Positions 50,292 through 60,210 are shown, counted from the first letter of the stretch. The stretch is 64,000 bases of DNA from Bacteroidales bacterium (GCA_016281295.1 JAEEII010000066.1:9738-73737); one strand, 5' to 3'. Numbers and translations: made by a program. The notes: generated by a model not told the origin, from the sequence alone.

Positions 50292-52568
50292 TTAATAGGA
50301 GAAGAAAAAACGCCCCTCCAGCGGTGTGTCACCTCCCCCTACCATCACGGTGAAAGCTCCTGGCTCAAGATGCCAGCCAGTTTGTGAGTCGTAAACTGAA
50401 AGGTCACGCTTGGTGATAAAGAAAACCACCTCTCGTGCCTCGCCAGGTTGGAGCGGCACCCGTTGAAAGCCTTTCAGCAGTTTGGAGGCGGGAGCCACTG
50501 AAGACACCTCGTCACGGATGTAACAGGGCACCACCTCGTCACCAGCAAAAGAACCGGTGTTGCGGACCTGGCTAATTATTTTATATAAGGTGTCGTTAGC
50601 CTGATAGTCTTCGACCTCGAGGCCGCTATATTCAAACTGGGTGTAGCTGAGACCATAGCCGAAAGGAAAGAGAGGCTTGGAGGAATCCTCCACATAGTCG
50701 CCTGTTGTGGGTTGGGAATAATAGACAGGGATCTGCCCCACCGAGCGAGGGATGGAGATGGGCAGCCTCCCCGAGGGGTTATAGTCGCCCCAGAGGATGT
50801 CGGCCAAAGCCGTTCCTCCTTCCATACCCGGGTACCAGAGTGTCAACAGTGCATTCGATTGCTCAGCGGCAAGGTTCATATCCATCGGTCGTCCTTGGAT
50901 ATAGACCGTCACCACAGGTTTGCCAGTGGCATAGATACTACGCATCAACGCCTCTTGTTTGCCTAAGAGCTTCAAGGAAGAACGGTCGAAGCCCTCACCG
51001 CAGTCCATGTCGGAAATACGATTATCGACGATGGCCGCCCCTGTCTCCTCGTAGTTTGTCTTGAAGTCGCGTGCAGAAGAGCCGCCCACCACCAGCACCA
51101 CGGCATCCGCTAACCGGGCGATACGCACGGCCTCCTCGATACCGTCGAGAGCCTCGTCACGCACCGCACAGCCTCGGGCATAAAGCGTCTCTGCCCTACC
51201 TTTGGACCGAATGCCTTCGAGCATCGTCACAACCCTGTCGGGGTCCTGTGGAGCTGTGTAGTCACCCAACTGGTTATACACGTTGTCAGCATTAGGGCCA
51301 ATGACCGCCACCTTCTTTATTTGATCGGTGAAAGGCAGGATGCCATCGTTTTTGAGCAGCACAGCGCCTTCGAGAGCCACCTGAAGGGCTATCGCGGTGT
51401 TTTCAGCCGTACCTACTCCTGCCTCAGCGGCATCCTCGTCCACATAAGGATTCTCGAACAGCCCGAGGTCATATTTCAGTTGCAGCACCCTTCGCACAGA
51501 ACGGTCGAGTTCCTTTTCGGTAACCAATCCCCGTTGCAAAGCCTGCATCAGGAAACCGCCGTAGTTGTAACCACCCAAGTCAACATCCACCCCTGCTTTC
51601 AGTGCCAATGCTGCTGCCTCAGCTGGGTCAGTTGCCACATGATGGGTGGCGTAGAGGGCGTTGATGGCATTAAGGTCGGCGAAGACCACCCCTTTGAACT
51701 GCCACGACTGGCGCAGCACGTCCTCCAGCAACCATTGATTGGCGGTACAAGGCACCCCATCGATGGTATTGTATGAAGTCATGACCGAACCCGCATGGCC
51801 GACTTTGACCGCTTTCTCGAACGAGGGAAGGTAGTCGCTCATCAGCCGGTTAGGGCCCACATTGGCAGTCGCCGCGTTATGTCCCCCTTCGGGGATGCCG
51901 TATGCTGCTAGATGTTTCAAGGTAGCCACCACATGTTTTTGCATCCCTTGTACCACCGCAGCCCCCAAGGTGCCAGAGAGATACGGGTCCTCTCCCATGG
52001 TCTCCTCCACTCGTGACCAACGCGGGTCGCGGGCGATATCCAACACCGGGCCATAGCCTACATGTCCCCCTTGCAGACGGATCTCACGTCCCATCACCTC
52101 GCCCATCTGTTCGAGCAGGGACGGGTCCCAAGTACTTGCCTGTCCGATGCCGGTGGGAAACACCGTGGTGCCCACCGCCATGTGCCCGTGAGGTGTCTCT
52201 TCACAGAAAAGCAAAGGGATGCCGAGACGGGTATGTTCCACCGCATAACGCTGCATCTGGTTCAGCATACGCGCCGACTCACGAGGATGCAGGCCAGTCT
52301 CCACGGTCTTACGCGACCAAGGGTCGGCACGCAGCACCGCCCAACACGAGCCAAGCGGAAGGGTGTCCATCATCCCCGTGAATGAAGCGTCCAGCCATAA
52401 GGAGTCCCCTTCTCTACCATAAAAGCCAAAGCCGATGGGACACGTCAGCTGACCACATTTCTCTTCCAAGGTCATCTGTGAAAGCAACTCTTCAACCCGG
52501 TCTGTCGGGCTGACGCAAGACGACCATCCTGCCAGCAGGACGATGATGATGGCAAAACCTCTTTTCAT
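50292..52568 (-). CDS. Glycoside hydrolase family 3 beta-glycosidase, probable lipoprotein
   Basis: Exo-beta-glycosidase of 758 residues (beta-glucosidase or beta-xylosidase type). The signal peptide ends in WSSC (Cys18), a slightly unusual lipobox. The TIM-barrel domain shows FPTGIGQASTWD, GPVLDIARDPRWSRVEETMG, the KHLAAYG substrate loop and the nucleophile region FKGVVFADLNAI, where the aspartate at 298 takes the place of the SDW aspartate. The sandwich domain (AVLLKNDGILPF, VAVIGPNAD) and a C-terminal Fn3-like domain (PFGYGLSYTQFEYS to the end) are complete. It starts 15 bases after ddh. The HHVA after the nucleophile resembles xylosidase/arabinosidase-like members, but specificity is uncertain. 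Confidence 0.93.
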   Translation of the reverse strand: MKRGFAIIIVLLAGWSSCVSPTDRVEELLSQMTLEEKCGQLTCPIGFGFYGREGDSLWLDASFTGMMDTLPLGSCWAVLRADPWSRKTVETGLHPRESARMLNQMQRYAVEHTRLGIPLLFCEETPHGHMAVGTTVFPTGIGQASTWDPSLLEQMGEVMGREIRLQGGHVGYGPVLDIARDPRWSRVEETMGEDPYLSGTLGAAVVQGMQKHVVATLKHLAAYGIPEGGHNAATANVGPNRLMSDYLPSFEKAVKVGHAGSVMTSYNTIDGVPCTANQWLLEDVLRQSWQFKGVVFADLNAINALYATHHVATDPAEAAALALKAGVDVDLGGYNYGGFLMQALQRGLVTEKELDRSVRRVLQLKYDLGLFENPYVDEDAAEAGVGTAENTAIALQVALEGAVLLKNDGILPFTDQIKKVAVIGPNADNVYNQLGDYTAPQDPDRVVTMLEGIRSKGRAETLYARGCAVRDEALDGIEEAVRIARLADAVVLVVGGSSARDFKTNYEETGAAIVDNRISDMDCGEGFDRSSLKLLGKQEALMRSIYATGKPVVTVYIQGRPMDMNLAAEQSNALLTLWYPGMEGGTALADILWGDYNPSGRLPISIPRSVGQIPVYYSQPTTGDYVEDSSKPLFPFGYGLSYTQFEYSGLEVEDYQANDTLYKIISQVRNTGSFAGDEVVPCYIRDEVSSVAPASKLLKGFQRVPLQPGEAREVVFFITKRDLSVYDSQTGWHLEPGAFTVMVGGGDTPLEGRFFFSY

Positions 52569-52583
52569 ACTCAGCAGATTGGT

Positions 52584-53483
52584 TTATACCAGTCGGGGAA
52601 TCCATTCCTCACGGTCGCCAGGCAACATGTCGATGACAGGAATCTCCACCATGGTATAGCAACCCGGCTGGAGGCGCATGGAGGCTCTGGCCACGTTGAC
52701 CAGCACTTGACCAGTTAGTGCAGGATTATTAATAGACATATTGAATTCAAAACGTTGATTCTGTGTTTTACCAGAAACGCCTTTGCGCACCATATTAACA
52801 CCATGACCCATGTCACGCACAGCATCGACGCTATCCACTTGAAACACATGGGTTTCATCACTTGCAAAATAGGGATCCGCCTTGATATCGGCAGTGACTT
52901 GTTCCAAGGTAGCACCCTCTTCCAATTCCACATAGACCATGCGGCGATGAATGCCTTCGCCGAGGGGGATGGTCACCGAGAGCGCGTTTTTCACGCCTTT
53001 CTTACCCCGCACGCAAACGCTGTGACCCATCGACATGCCAGGTCCGAAATTGGTGTATGACAATCCTTTAGGTGCCAAGCCCTGCATCAGGGTACGCACG
53101 ATGGAGTCCGAACCCGGGTCCCAGCCAGCGGCGATGACGCTGACCGTGTTCGTCTGCTTGTTCAAAGGCATCAGCTCACGACGGTAGTCAGCGATAGAAC
53201 TATGGATGTCGAAGGAATCTACTGTGTTAATCCCTAAAGGAAGGATCTTTTTGGCGTATTCTGGACAAGAACGCGTGGGGCAAGCCAGGATGGCCACATC
53301 CACATTTTTCAACTCCTGAATATCTTTAACTACTTCATACTGTGACAGTTCCAAAGGTTTATCCAATGAACCATTACGACGGACTATACCCGCCACCTCG
53401 AAGTCCGGGGCTGCTTCTAAAGCTTCCAAAGCAAAACGCCCCACATTGCCATAACCCACGATGGCTGCTCTTATTCTTTTCAT
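52584..53483 (-). CDS. ddh: meso-Diaminopimelate D-dehydrogenase
   Basis: NADPH-dependent enzyme of 299 residues that makes meso-diaminopimelate directly from tetrahydrodipicolinate, the one-step branch of lysine and peptidoglycan precursor synthesis. Family landmarks: the Rossmann start AAIVGYGNVGRFALEAL, GIVRRNG, ILACPTRSCPEYAKKILPLG, NTVDSFDIHS, IAAGWDPGSDSIVRTL and NFGPGMSMGHSVCVRG. The ATG at 53483 is chosen, since the sequence before it lies across the promoter. GH3 follows 15 bases downstream. Divergent from the C25 protease with 105 bases between the starts. Confidence 0.95.
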   Translation of the reverse strand: MKRIRAAIVGYGNVGRFALEALEAAPDFEVAGIVRRNGSLDKPLELSQYEVVKDIQELKNVDVAILACPTRSCPEYAKKILPLGINTVDSFDIHSSIADYRRELMPLNKQTNTVSVIAAGWDPGSDSIVRTLMQGLAPKGLSYTNFGPGMSMGHSVCVRGKKGVKNALSVTIPLGEGIHRRMVYVELEEGATLEQVTADIKADPYFASDETHVFQVDSVDAVRDMGHGVNMVRKGVSGKTQNQRFEFNMSINNPALTGQVLVNVARASMRLQPGCYTMVEIPVIDMLPGDREEWIPRLV

Positions 53484-53502
53484 ATCAAAAATATTTAAGG
53501 GG

Positions 53503-53510
53503 CAAAAGTA
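53503..53510 (-). promoter_or_regulatory. -7 promoter element for ddh
   Basis: TACTTTTG on the minus strand, 19 bases before the ATG at 53483. Confidence 0.6.
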
Positions 53511-53531
53511 ATAAAAGTTATTGATATTTGT

Positions 53532-53539
53532 TATTTTTG
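53532..53539 (+). promoter_or_regulatory. -7 promoter element for the C25 protease gene
   Basis: TATTTTTG followed by CA, 49 bases before the ATG at 53589; 21 bases from the opposing ddh element. Confidence 0.6.
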
Positions 53540-53588
53540 CACTTCTTTTTACACCCAATACAAGACACATAATTTTAAATATTAAATA

Positions 53589-56500
53589 ATGAAAAAACTA
53601 TTTTTAATCACTGCATTATCAATGATTTGCGCTATTATCAACGCCCAAACCATTGAGAAAAACTACTCTTTTAGCCAACCTACTATCCAAACAATCAGAG
53701 GTTACGAGCAGCTTCAATTTGACGGTTGTATGCAATCCGCCCTTGCCGGCCAGCCCAGTCTGCCGTGGCAAAGTGTCAGCCTTTTGCTTCCCGAGGGTCA
53801 AGAAGCCGAGTCCATCGAAGTCATCCTATCCGGTTTTGTGGAGATGGAAGGCAACCATCAACTGTTCCCCTATCAGCCTTCCAGAACCACTAACGACGTG
53901 GCTTCGAGGGAGCTGGTGAAAGACGAGACCTTGTATGCGTCAAAAACCACCTATCCCGCCAAAAACCACGGTGTTGTGACCACCCAATACAAAAATGGTT
54001 ATGGCTTTGCTTTCTCCGCCTTCACCCCTGTACAGTATATTCCTGCCACAGGTCAGGTGATGTATGCCACTAAAGCCACGGTCCGAGTGAACCTCACCGC
54101 TTCCAAGGCTGACCATCAATCCATGTTGTGGTCCACTCCTGCCATTAAGAACAGCATTCGTCGTCTTGCCCAGAACCCCGAGATGATGGAAACCTATCAG
54201 ACCCGTGGCCGCGAATTGACCGCCTACGACTTGCTGATCATCACCACCGCAGATTATGTGGAAACCTACAACGAATACCGTGAATATTACAACTCCATTG
54301 GCTTGCGCAACCGCATCGTCTCTTTGAGCGAAATCTACAATGCCATGACCGGTGTGGACAACCAAGACAAGATTCGCAATTATATCATCCAGGAATACCA
54401 GAACAACGGTATCATGATGGTTGTGTTGGGCGGCGATGTGAGCCTCGTCCCCTACCGTGGCCTTTACTGCTATGTGACTAGTGGAGGCGGCGACCAGGAG
54501 GACAACGGCATCCCCTCAGACCTCTATTTCAGCGCTCTTGATGGCACTTGGAACGACAACGGCAATAACCGCTGGGGTGAACCCGGTGAAGACGACCTCC
54601 TTCCTGAGATTGGCATCAGCCGCATGCCGTTTAACAACATCAATGAATTCAACGCCATCGTTCACAAATCGTTTTCATATCAGCAAAACCCCGTTCTCGG
54701 TGAGTTCCGCCACATCGTGCTGGCTGGTGAGCACCTGTACGACAACCCCAACTCCAACGGTTCTGACTATCTGGAACTGTTGATCGGCACCCATGACGAC
54801 AATGGTTATACCACTACCTGCTATCCCTCAGATTACAACTTCACCAAGCTGTACGAAGAAGAAGGAAACTGGAGCGGATCCAACCTCAGACAAGTCATTA
54901 ACTCTGGTGTCGGTTACGTGCATCACGACGGACACGCCAACTCCAGCTATGTCGCTGGATGGTACACCATCAGCAACAGCGACTTCAATGGTGCCAACGG
55001 AAGCACCCACAACTATACTTTCTTCCATACTCAAGGCTGCGACTGCGGTGCTTTTGACCAGAGCTGCATCCTCGAGAAGATGGTGACCATCGATAACTTC
55101 GCTGTCGCCGTCATCGGCAACTCGCGTTACGGCTGGTTCAACGAAGGCCAGACCGAAGGCCCCGGTGCTCACCTTGAAAGAGAGATGACTGATGCCCAGT
55201 TCAACGACCGCATCGGCTTGCTCGGCTGTGCCATCTCTGAAGGCAAGAGCATGACCGCTCCATGGGTGACCGCCCCCGGACAATGGGAAGAAGGCGCCTT
55301 GCGCTGGAACTTCTACGACATGAATGTCCTTGGTGACGGCGCTGTCAGCGTATGGATCGACGAGCCGTTCCAGGCCACGGTGGACTATCCGGCACAGGTG
55401 GTCATCGGAACCCAATCCATTGAAGTCAGCGTCGCTGACAACAACGGTGTCGGACAGAAGAATTTCCGTTGCTCGATTTATATCGAAGACGAATTGGTTG
55501 CCGAGGGCGTGACGGATGAGAACGGTGTTGCAGAGATTGTTTTTGAAGGCGGACTCCAAACCGTCGGTGAGATGAAGATGAAAGTCACCGGCGTGAATGC
55601 TTGGCCTCAGGAGGTGGAGATGATGTCCGTTCCCAGCAACACCCCCTACGTGGTTTATGACAGCTACACCCTGAACGGTGGTGAGCAACTCGAATACGGC
55701 GGCAACTACCAGTTCAACCTGACTTTGAAAAACGTGGGCAACGTCACCGCTAACAACGTGACCATGACCATGACCTGCGACAGCGAATACATCACCATCA
55801 CCCAACCCACCGCCAACGCCGGCACCATCAACGGCAACCAGGACATCACCCTCAGCAACGCTGTTGCCATCCAAGTCAGCGACAAGGTTCCGAACAACAC
55901 GCTTGTGCGTTTCAACATCAGCTGCACCGATGGCACCGAAACCTGGGAAAGCCATTTCAGCGCAAGAGTATTCGCCCCGATGTTCGAGCTGGTGAGTGCC
56001 AACTTGGAAACCTCGGAAGGCTATCTGAGTCCCGGTGACAACGGCATCGTGCATTTCGTGTTCAAGAACAGCGGAGGAGCAAGCGCACCTTCCGCACTTT
56101 TCGAGGTATATAACTCACATCCTGAAATCAGTATCGCCAACACGGAGTGGTCGTTCAACAACCTCGCCCCCGACCAGGAGTTCACCGCCGACATGAGTTT
56201 CAGCGTCAGTGCTAGTGCTGTGGTAGGAGCCTTATACGAGCTGCCTTATGCCGTCCATCATGGCCATTACGACCTGCAAAGCAGCTTCTACATCCCGGTG
56301 GGACGTTCCGTGGAGACCTTCGAGACCGGCGACTTCAGCGCTTTCGACTGGCAACAAGGATCCATCGTCAGCGCATGGGAAGTCGTCACTCACGCAGCCT
56401 ACGAAGGAAGCTACTGCGCTCGTTCAGCCGCCATTGGAGACTATGAGAGTTCAGTCCTGTACATCGACATTGAGACCGGCATCGACAGTCAGGTGAGTTT

Positions 56501-56978
56501 CTTCTACAAGGTCTCTTCCGAAGCCAGCTACGACAAGCTGCGTTTCAAGATCGACGGTACTGAAAAAGGCAACTGGTCGGGTGAAGTGAACTGGACACAG
56601 GCAAGCTATCCGCTGGCTGCTGGCGCACATCGTCTGCAATGGGAATACACCAAAGACGTCTCGATGGAAAGCGGACAAGACTGCGCATGGATCGACAACA
56701 TCGTATTCCCCGCCTCCCAGATGATTGCCCTCGCGCAAGAGGTCAATTCAAACAGCCCCGTCCTCTACCCCAACCCCAATAACGGCAGCTTCAGCATCAG
56801 CCTGCCTGAAGAAGACTGCGAGATTATCGTGACCAACAGCCTCGGACAGGTTCTGTACCGCCAAAGCCATGCCATTGGCTTGACCACCCTGAATCTGCAT
56901 GAGCTCAGCCAAGGCATGTATTTCGTCACCGTACACTCCGCAAGCCAAAACAGCACACAGAAATTCGTGAAAGAATAA
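53589..56978 (+). CDS. C25-family (gingipain-like) cysteine peptidase with type IX sorting domain
   Basis: Secreted caspase-fold protease of 1129 residues. Signal peptide 1-19 (cleaved near NAQ); propeptide-like beta domain to about 210; C25 catalytic domain with LLIITTADYVETYNEYREYY, LGGDVSLVPYR, the histidine in GYVHHDGHANSS (His449) and the cysteine in FFHTQGCDCGAFD (Cys484 or Cys486), then VIGNSRYGW. Downstream are immunoglobulin-like domains (about 600-690 and 700-900), a jelly-roll/MAM-like domain (about 915-1045, PVGRSVETFETGDFSAFDW) and a C-terminal sorting domain (VLYPNPNNGSFSISLPE, VTNSLGQVLYR, GMYFVTVHSASQ). It is a type IX cargo; Arg/Lys specificity is not predictable here. The antiporter pair starts 19 bases downstream. 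Confidence 0.94.
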   Translation: MKKLFLITALSMICAIINAQTIEKNYSFSQPTIQTIRGYEQLQFDGCMQSALAGQPSLPWQSVSLLLPEGQEAESIEVILSGFVEMEGNHQLFPYQPSRTTNDVASRELVKDETLYASKTTYPAKNHGVVTTQYKNGYGFAFSAFTPVQYIPATGQVMYATKATVRVNLTASKADHQSMLWSTPAIKNSIRRLAQNPEMMETYQTRGRELTAYDLLIITTADYVETYNEYREYYNSIGLRNRIVSLSEIYNAMTGVDNQDKIRNYIIQEYQNNGIMMVVLGGDVSLVPYRGLYCYVTSGGGDQEDNGIPSDLYFSALDGTWNDNGNNRWGEPGEDDLLPEIGISRMPFNNINEFNAIVHKSFSYQQNPVLGEFRHIVLAGEHLYDNPNSNGSDYLELLIGTHDDNGYTTTCYPSDYNFTKLYEEEGNWSGSNLRQVINSGVGYVHHDGHANSSYVAGWYTISNSDFNGANGSTHNYTFFHTQGCDCGAFDQSCILEKMVTIDNFAVAVIGNSRYGWFNEGQTEGPGAHLEREMTDAQFNDRIGLLGCAISEGKSMTAPWVTAPGQWEEGALRWNFYDMNVLGDGAVSVWIDEPFQATVDYPAQVVIGTQSIEVSVADNNGVGQKNFRCSIYIEDELVAEGVTDENGVAEIVFEGGLQTVGEMKMKVTGVNAWPQEVEMMSVPSNTPYVVYDSYTLNGGEQLEYGGNYQFNLTLKNVGNVTANNVTMTMTCDSEYITITQPTANAGTINGNQDITLSNAVAIQVSDKVPNNTLVRFNISCTDGTETWESHFSARVFAPMFELVSANLETSEGYLSPGDNGIVHFVFKNSGGASAPSALFEVYNSHPEISIANTEWSFNNLAPDQEFTADMSFSVSASAVVGALYELPYAVHHGHYDLQSSFYIPVGRSVETFETGDFSAFDWQQGSIVSAWEVVTHAAYEGSYCARSAAIGDYESSVLYIDIETGIDSQVSFFYKVSSEASYDKLRFKIDGTEKGNWSGEVNWTQASYPLAAGAHRLQWEYTKDVSMESGQDCAWIDNIVFPASQMIALAQEVNSNSPVLYPNPNNGSFSISLPEEDCEIIVTNSLGQVLYRQSHAIGLTTLNLHELSQGMYFVTVHSASQNSTQKFVKE

Positions 56979-56997
56979 CGACAACAACAATCACTAT

Positions 56998-58374
56998 ATG
57001 TATCAGGACACCCTACAACAAGTCATCGACACCATCGCCAGTCAGGAAGCCGTCCAGGAGACGTTCAACCAAGCTGACAACTTAGGAGTCTCCGACCACA
57101 CGGGACTCATCATTGCCATCCTTGGCCTTTTAATCTTTGCCGCCCATCTCTTCACCGAGATTTTCAGCAGGAAAAGGATCCCTGACGTGTTGTTGCTGAT
57201 GGCCATCGGACTGATTGTCGGTCCATTGTTGGGATGGGTGAAGCCTGAGTCGTTAGGCTCGGTGGCCAATGTTTTCACGACGATCACCTTGGTCATCATT
57301 CTTTTTGAAAGTGGCACAAAACTGAATTTCAACACTTTATTAAACTCTATCAAAGGCACCATGAGGCTCACCACGATCAACTTCTTTGTCACGATGGTCG
57401 TGGTGGCCATCTTGGGTGTCGTTATTGAGCATTTCGACATCCTGACAAGTCTGATGTTAGGAGCCATCTTAGGCGGCACCTCTTCAGCGGTGGTCATACC
57501 CATGGTAAGCCAGCTGAAAGTTAGTGAGAAAGGAGGCACCATCCTCATCCTCGAATCAGCCTTCAGTGATGTCCTATGTATCGTGTTTGCCTGGGCGTTT
57601 TTGAAGGCTGCCCAATCCGGTTCGATGCACATAGGCAACGTGATTGGGAGCATCCTTTCCTCTTTCATACTATCCACCATCATCGGATTTGCAGCCGCCC
57701 TATTATGGTCGTATGTCCTCGACAAGATGCGTCATTTCAAAGACTCCATCCTGACCACCCCTGCCTTCGTGTTCATCGTTTACGGGCTGAACCAGTGGTT
57801 CGGCTTCAGCGGTGCCATCGCCGCTTTGGCATTCGGCATCGGCATGGCGAACATCGACTATGCCTATCACAATAGTACCATCTTGAAAAAAATATTCAAG
57901 TCACAACCCGCCCAGCTTAATGACATCGAGCGACAGCTGTTCAGCGAGGTGGTGTTTCTGTTGAAGACCTTTTTCTTTGTTTACATCGGGGTATCCATAC
58001 GACTCGACCATTTCTGGCCAATCCTCATTGGATTCATCATCACGTTGGTGTTGTTCGCATTAAGGATCCCCATCGTCAGGGCTTCGGTTCACCGAGAACG
58101 TGGCGAATTCCCCATCGAGGACAAGGTGTTCATGTCGGGCATCGTTCCCAAAGGATTGGCTGCCGCAGTATTGGCCACCATTCCAGCGCAGCAAGGGCTG
58201 CCTGGTGGTGAGCTTATCCAAAACATCGTCTTTGCCGTAATCTTGTTCAGCATCATCCTTACTTCCATCTTGGTGCCCGTGTTGGAGCACAACAATGCCA
58301 TCAGTCGCTTCTACCGTCGCTGTTTCGGTGAGCACAAAGAGCCCTCCATCACTGATCTCCTTGACCAAGAATAA
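56998..58374 (+). CDS. Cation:proton antiporter, CPA1-like (first of tandem pair)
   Basis: A 458-residue membrane protein with 12-13 helices, exchanging sodium or potassium for protons. Features: LIIAILGLLIFAAHLFTEIF, KRIPDVLLLMAIGLIVGPLLG, FESGTKLNFNTLL, the discontinuous-helix region LGAILGGTSSAVVIPMVSQL, SAFSDVLCIVFAWAFL with the acidic residue at the ion site, and the late MSGIVPKGLAAAVLATIP. It is of the NhaP/CvrA-like type but ends shortly after the last helix, without a large cytoplasmic domain. The second copy begins five bases downstream, so they form an operon, perhaps with the C25 gene upstream. Ion specificity is unknown. Confidence 0.9.
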   Translation: MYQDTLQQVIDTIASQEAVQETFNQADNLGVSDHTGLIIAILGLLIFAAHLFTEIFSRKRIPDVLLLMAIGLIVGPLLGWVKPESLGSVANVFTTITLVIILFESGTKLNFNTLLNSIKGTMRLTTINFFVTMVVVAILGVVIEHFDILTSLMLGAILGGTSSAVVIPMVSQLKVSEKGGTILILESAFSDVLCIVFAWAFLKAAQSGSMHIGNVIGSILSSFILSTIIGFAAALLWSYVLDKMRHFKDSILTTPAFVFIVYGLNQWFGFSGAIAALAFGIGMANIDYAYHNSTILKKIFKSQPAQLNDIERQLFSEVVFLLKTFFFVYIGVSIRLDHFWPILIGFIITLVLFALRIPIVRASVHRERGEFPIEDKVFMSGIVPKGLAAAVLATIPAQQGLPGGELIQNIVFAVILFSIILTSILVPVLEHNNAISRFYRRCFGEHKEPSITDLLDQE

Positions 58375-58379
58375 GCACC

Positions 58380-59867
58380 ATGAACGGATCCACCCCTATA
58401 GAAACACTCCATCAAAACCTGCCGTCAGGCATCTCGTCGAGCAAAATCGGCCTTATCATCGCCATCATCGGGTTGTTAATCTTTGCCGCCCATCTGTTCA
58501 GCGCCATCTTCAGCAAGCGCAGGATTCCTGATGTATTGTTCCTGATTATCATCGGTCTTGTCATCGGCCCCCTCACTCACTGGGTTCGTCCTGAGAGTTT
58601 GGTACTCATCGGGAGCATTCTCTCTGCCGTTACCTTGGTGCTAATCCTTTTTGAAAGCGGTATTCAATTGAGCTTCAGTACTTTAAAAGACTCTTTCAGA
58701 CCCTCCTTAAGACTTACCGCGCTAAATTTTATCATCTCAGCAATTGCCGTATGGCTCATTGGATGGTTGGTGTTGAAGATTGACCCTATCATCAGCTTGA
58801 TGCTTGGCTGTGTCTTAGGCGGTACTGCCTCAGCGGTGGTCATCCCTACGGTACGACAGCTCAGGATGTCGCAGAAAAGCGCCACCATTATGATTCTGGA
58901 AGCCGCCATCGGCAATGTGTTCAGCATCGTGCTTGCCCTGGCCTTGCTCGAAGCCATCAAGTCACAGCATGTAGAGTTCGGCATGATCTTCGGTAACATC
59001 TTCTCTTCTTTTATCTTAGCCACGTTTTTCGGGCTTTTAGGCTCCATCTTCTGGGCTATGATATTGGACAAGGTGCGCAACATCAAATACTCCGTGCTCA
59101 CCACTCCAGCCTTCGTATTCATCATCTACGGAGTCAGCGAGTGGATGGGCTACAGTGGGGCTATCGCCGCCCTCGCTTTCGGCATCGGCATGGCCAACAT
59201 CGACGGCATTTACGATAGCCTATTAAAAAAGGTGGTGAAGAAACGCCCGGCAAACCTCAACGACACGGAACGCGCCTTGTTCAGCGAGTTAGTGCTGCTA
59301 CTGAAGACCTTCTTTTTTGTATTTGTGGGTATCTCCATCCAGCTCACCTATTGGCAGCCCATCGTGGTCGGGTTAGGCATCACGGCTGTGCTGTACATCC
59401 TGCGCATCCCCGTGGTCCGTTTTGCCATCTCCAAGCGAGACCAGATTCCCGACAAAGAGCTGATGTACATGTCGGCCATTGACCCTAAAGGGTTGACTGC
59501 CGCGGTATTAGCCACCCAAGCTGTGAGTTACATCCCCGACCTACAGACTGGGCTTTTCATCAAAAATGTGGTCTTCTCCGTGATTCTCTCCAGCATTGTG
59601 ATCAACTCGATTCTTATTCCTTTGATTGCCCGAGAGAAAGGCCTTTATCGCTTCTATGACAAAACTTTGTCGTTCCATCAGAAGATGAAACACGCTGTCA
59701 ACAAGACCAAGGCGGAACAAGAAGAAAAACGGAAGAAACGTTCCAGGGCACGTGAGTTGGCAGACGAGATGTTCTATCCTGAGATTCTCGAAGACGTGTT
59801 CAAAGATCAAGACAGTCCAGGCTCGCTCAACCACCCCGAGTCAAGCAACACAGATGTCGCGGATTGA
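58380..59867 (+). CDS. Cation:proton antiporter, CPA1-like (second of tandem pair)
   Basis: A 495-residue paralogue of the preceding protein, matching it from LIIAIIGLLIFAAHLFSAIF to MSAIDPKGLTAAVLATQ. Differences that may matter: the ion-site region reads EAAIGNVFSIVLALAL (Asn in place of Asp of SAFSDVLC), and it has a charged C-terminal tail of about 60 residues (KTKAEQEEKRKKRSRARE, then acidic) not present in the first copy. The Asp/Asn exchange between tandem copies could mean electrogenic against electroneutral exchange or a heterodimer; that is inference. The tail may be regulatory. Confidence 0.9.
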   Translation: MNGSTPIETLHQNLPSGISSSKIGLIIAIIGLLIFAAHLFSAIFSKRRIPDVLFLIIIGLVIGPLTHWVRPESLVLIGSILSAVTLVLILFESGIQLSFSTLKDSFRPSLRLTALNFIISAIAVWLIGWLVLKIDPIISLMLGCVLGGTASAVVIPTVRQLRMSQKSATIMILEAAIGNVFSIVLALALLEAIKSQHVEFGMIFGNIFSSFILATFFGLLGSIFWAMILDKVRNIKYSVLTTPAFVFIIYGVSEWMGYSGAIAALAFGIGMANIDGIYDSLLKKVVKKRPANLNDTERALFSELVLLLKTFFFVFVGISIQLTYWQPIVVGLGITAVLYILRIPVVRFAISKRDQIPDKELMYMSAIDPKGLTAAVLATQAVSYIPDLQTGLFIKNVVFSVILSSIVINSILIPLIAREKGLYRFYDKTLSFHQKMKHAVNKTKAEQEEKRKKRSRARELADEMFYPEILEDVFKDQDSPGSLNHPESSNTDVAD

Positions 59868-60017
59868 TTATTTGAAATGATTCTATATTAGTAATAAAAG
59901 AACAATATAGTAGCAAACAAAACTATTTTTATATTTTTTTGCCTCGGTCTAATTATATTAATTAGATAGTTGATGTTAGAGAAATAGTTCCAATATTATT
60001 TACAACACCAAGACGAG

Positions 60018-60101
60018 TTAGTGTTGAAATATGATAACCGATTTCTTGTCATAGTCGGCCAGGACGTTGTTGGAGATTACGATACTCTTATTGTCACACA
60101 T
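60018..60101 (-). CDS. Possible small protein or gene remnant (27 residues)
   Basis: ATG to TAA frame encoding MCDNKSIVISNNVLADYDK and eight further residues ending VIIFQH. Codon choice (GTC, CTG, GCC, GAC) resembles the neighbouring genes, while the surrounding DNA is strongly A/T-rich. No promoter element or ribosome binding site is visible upstream. It may be a remnant of a longer gene rather than an expressed peptide; I do not recognise it. Confidence 0.2.
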   Translation of the reverse strand: MCDNKSIVISNNVLADYDKKSVIIFQH

Positions 60102-60176
60102 TACTGTTTATGAATAAAATAAAATAAAATAGTAAAAATATACATAAATTAATATATTGAATTAAAATATTAATAT

Positions 60177-60184
60177 TATCTTTG
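60177..60184 (+). promoter_or_regulatory. -7 promoter element for the 198-residue membrane protein gene
   Basis: TATCTTTG followed by CA, 26 bases before the ATG at 60211. Confidence 0.6.
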
Positions 60185-60210
60185 CAGACGAAAACAAAAA
60201 AACTTGAAAT

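Larger units (their letters stand above)
59868..60210. other. 343-base A/T-rich intergenic region
   Basis: Contains the promoter of the next gene at its right end and, in the middle (60018-60101), a more G/C-rich island with a 27-codon open frame on the minus strand. I see no clear terminator for the antiporter operon and no RNA gene. Confidence 0.6.
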
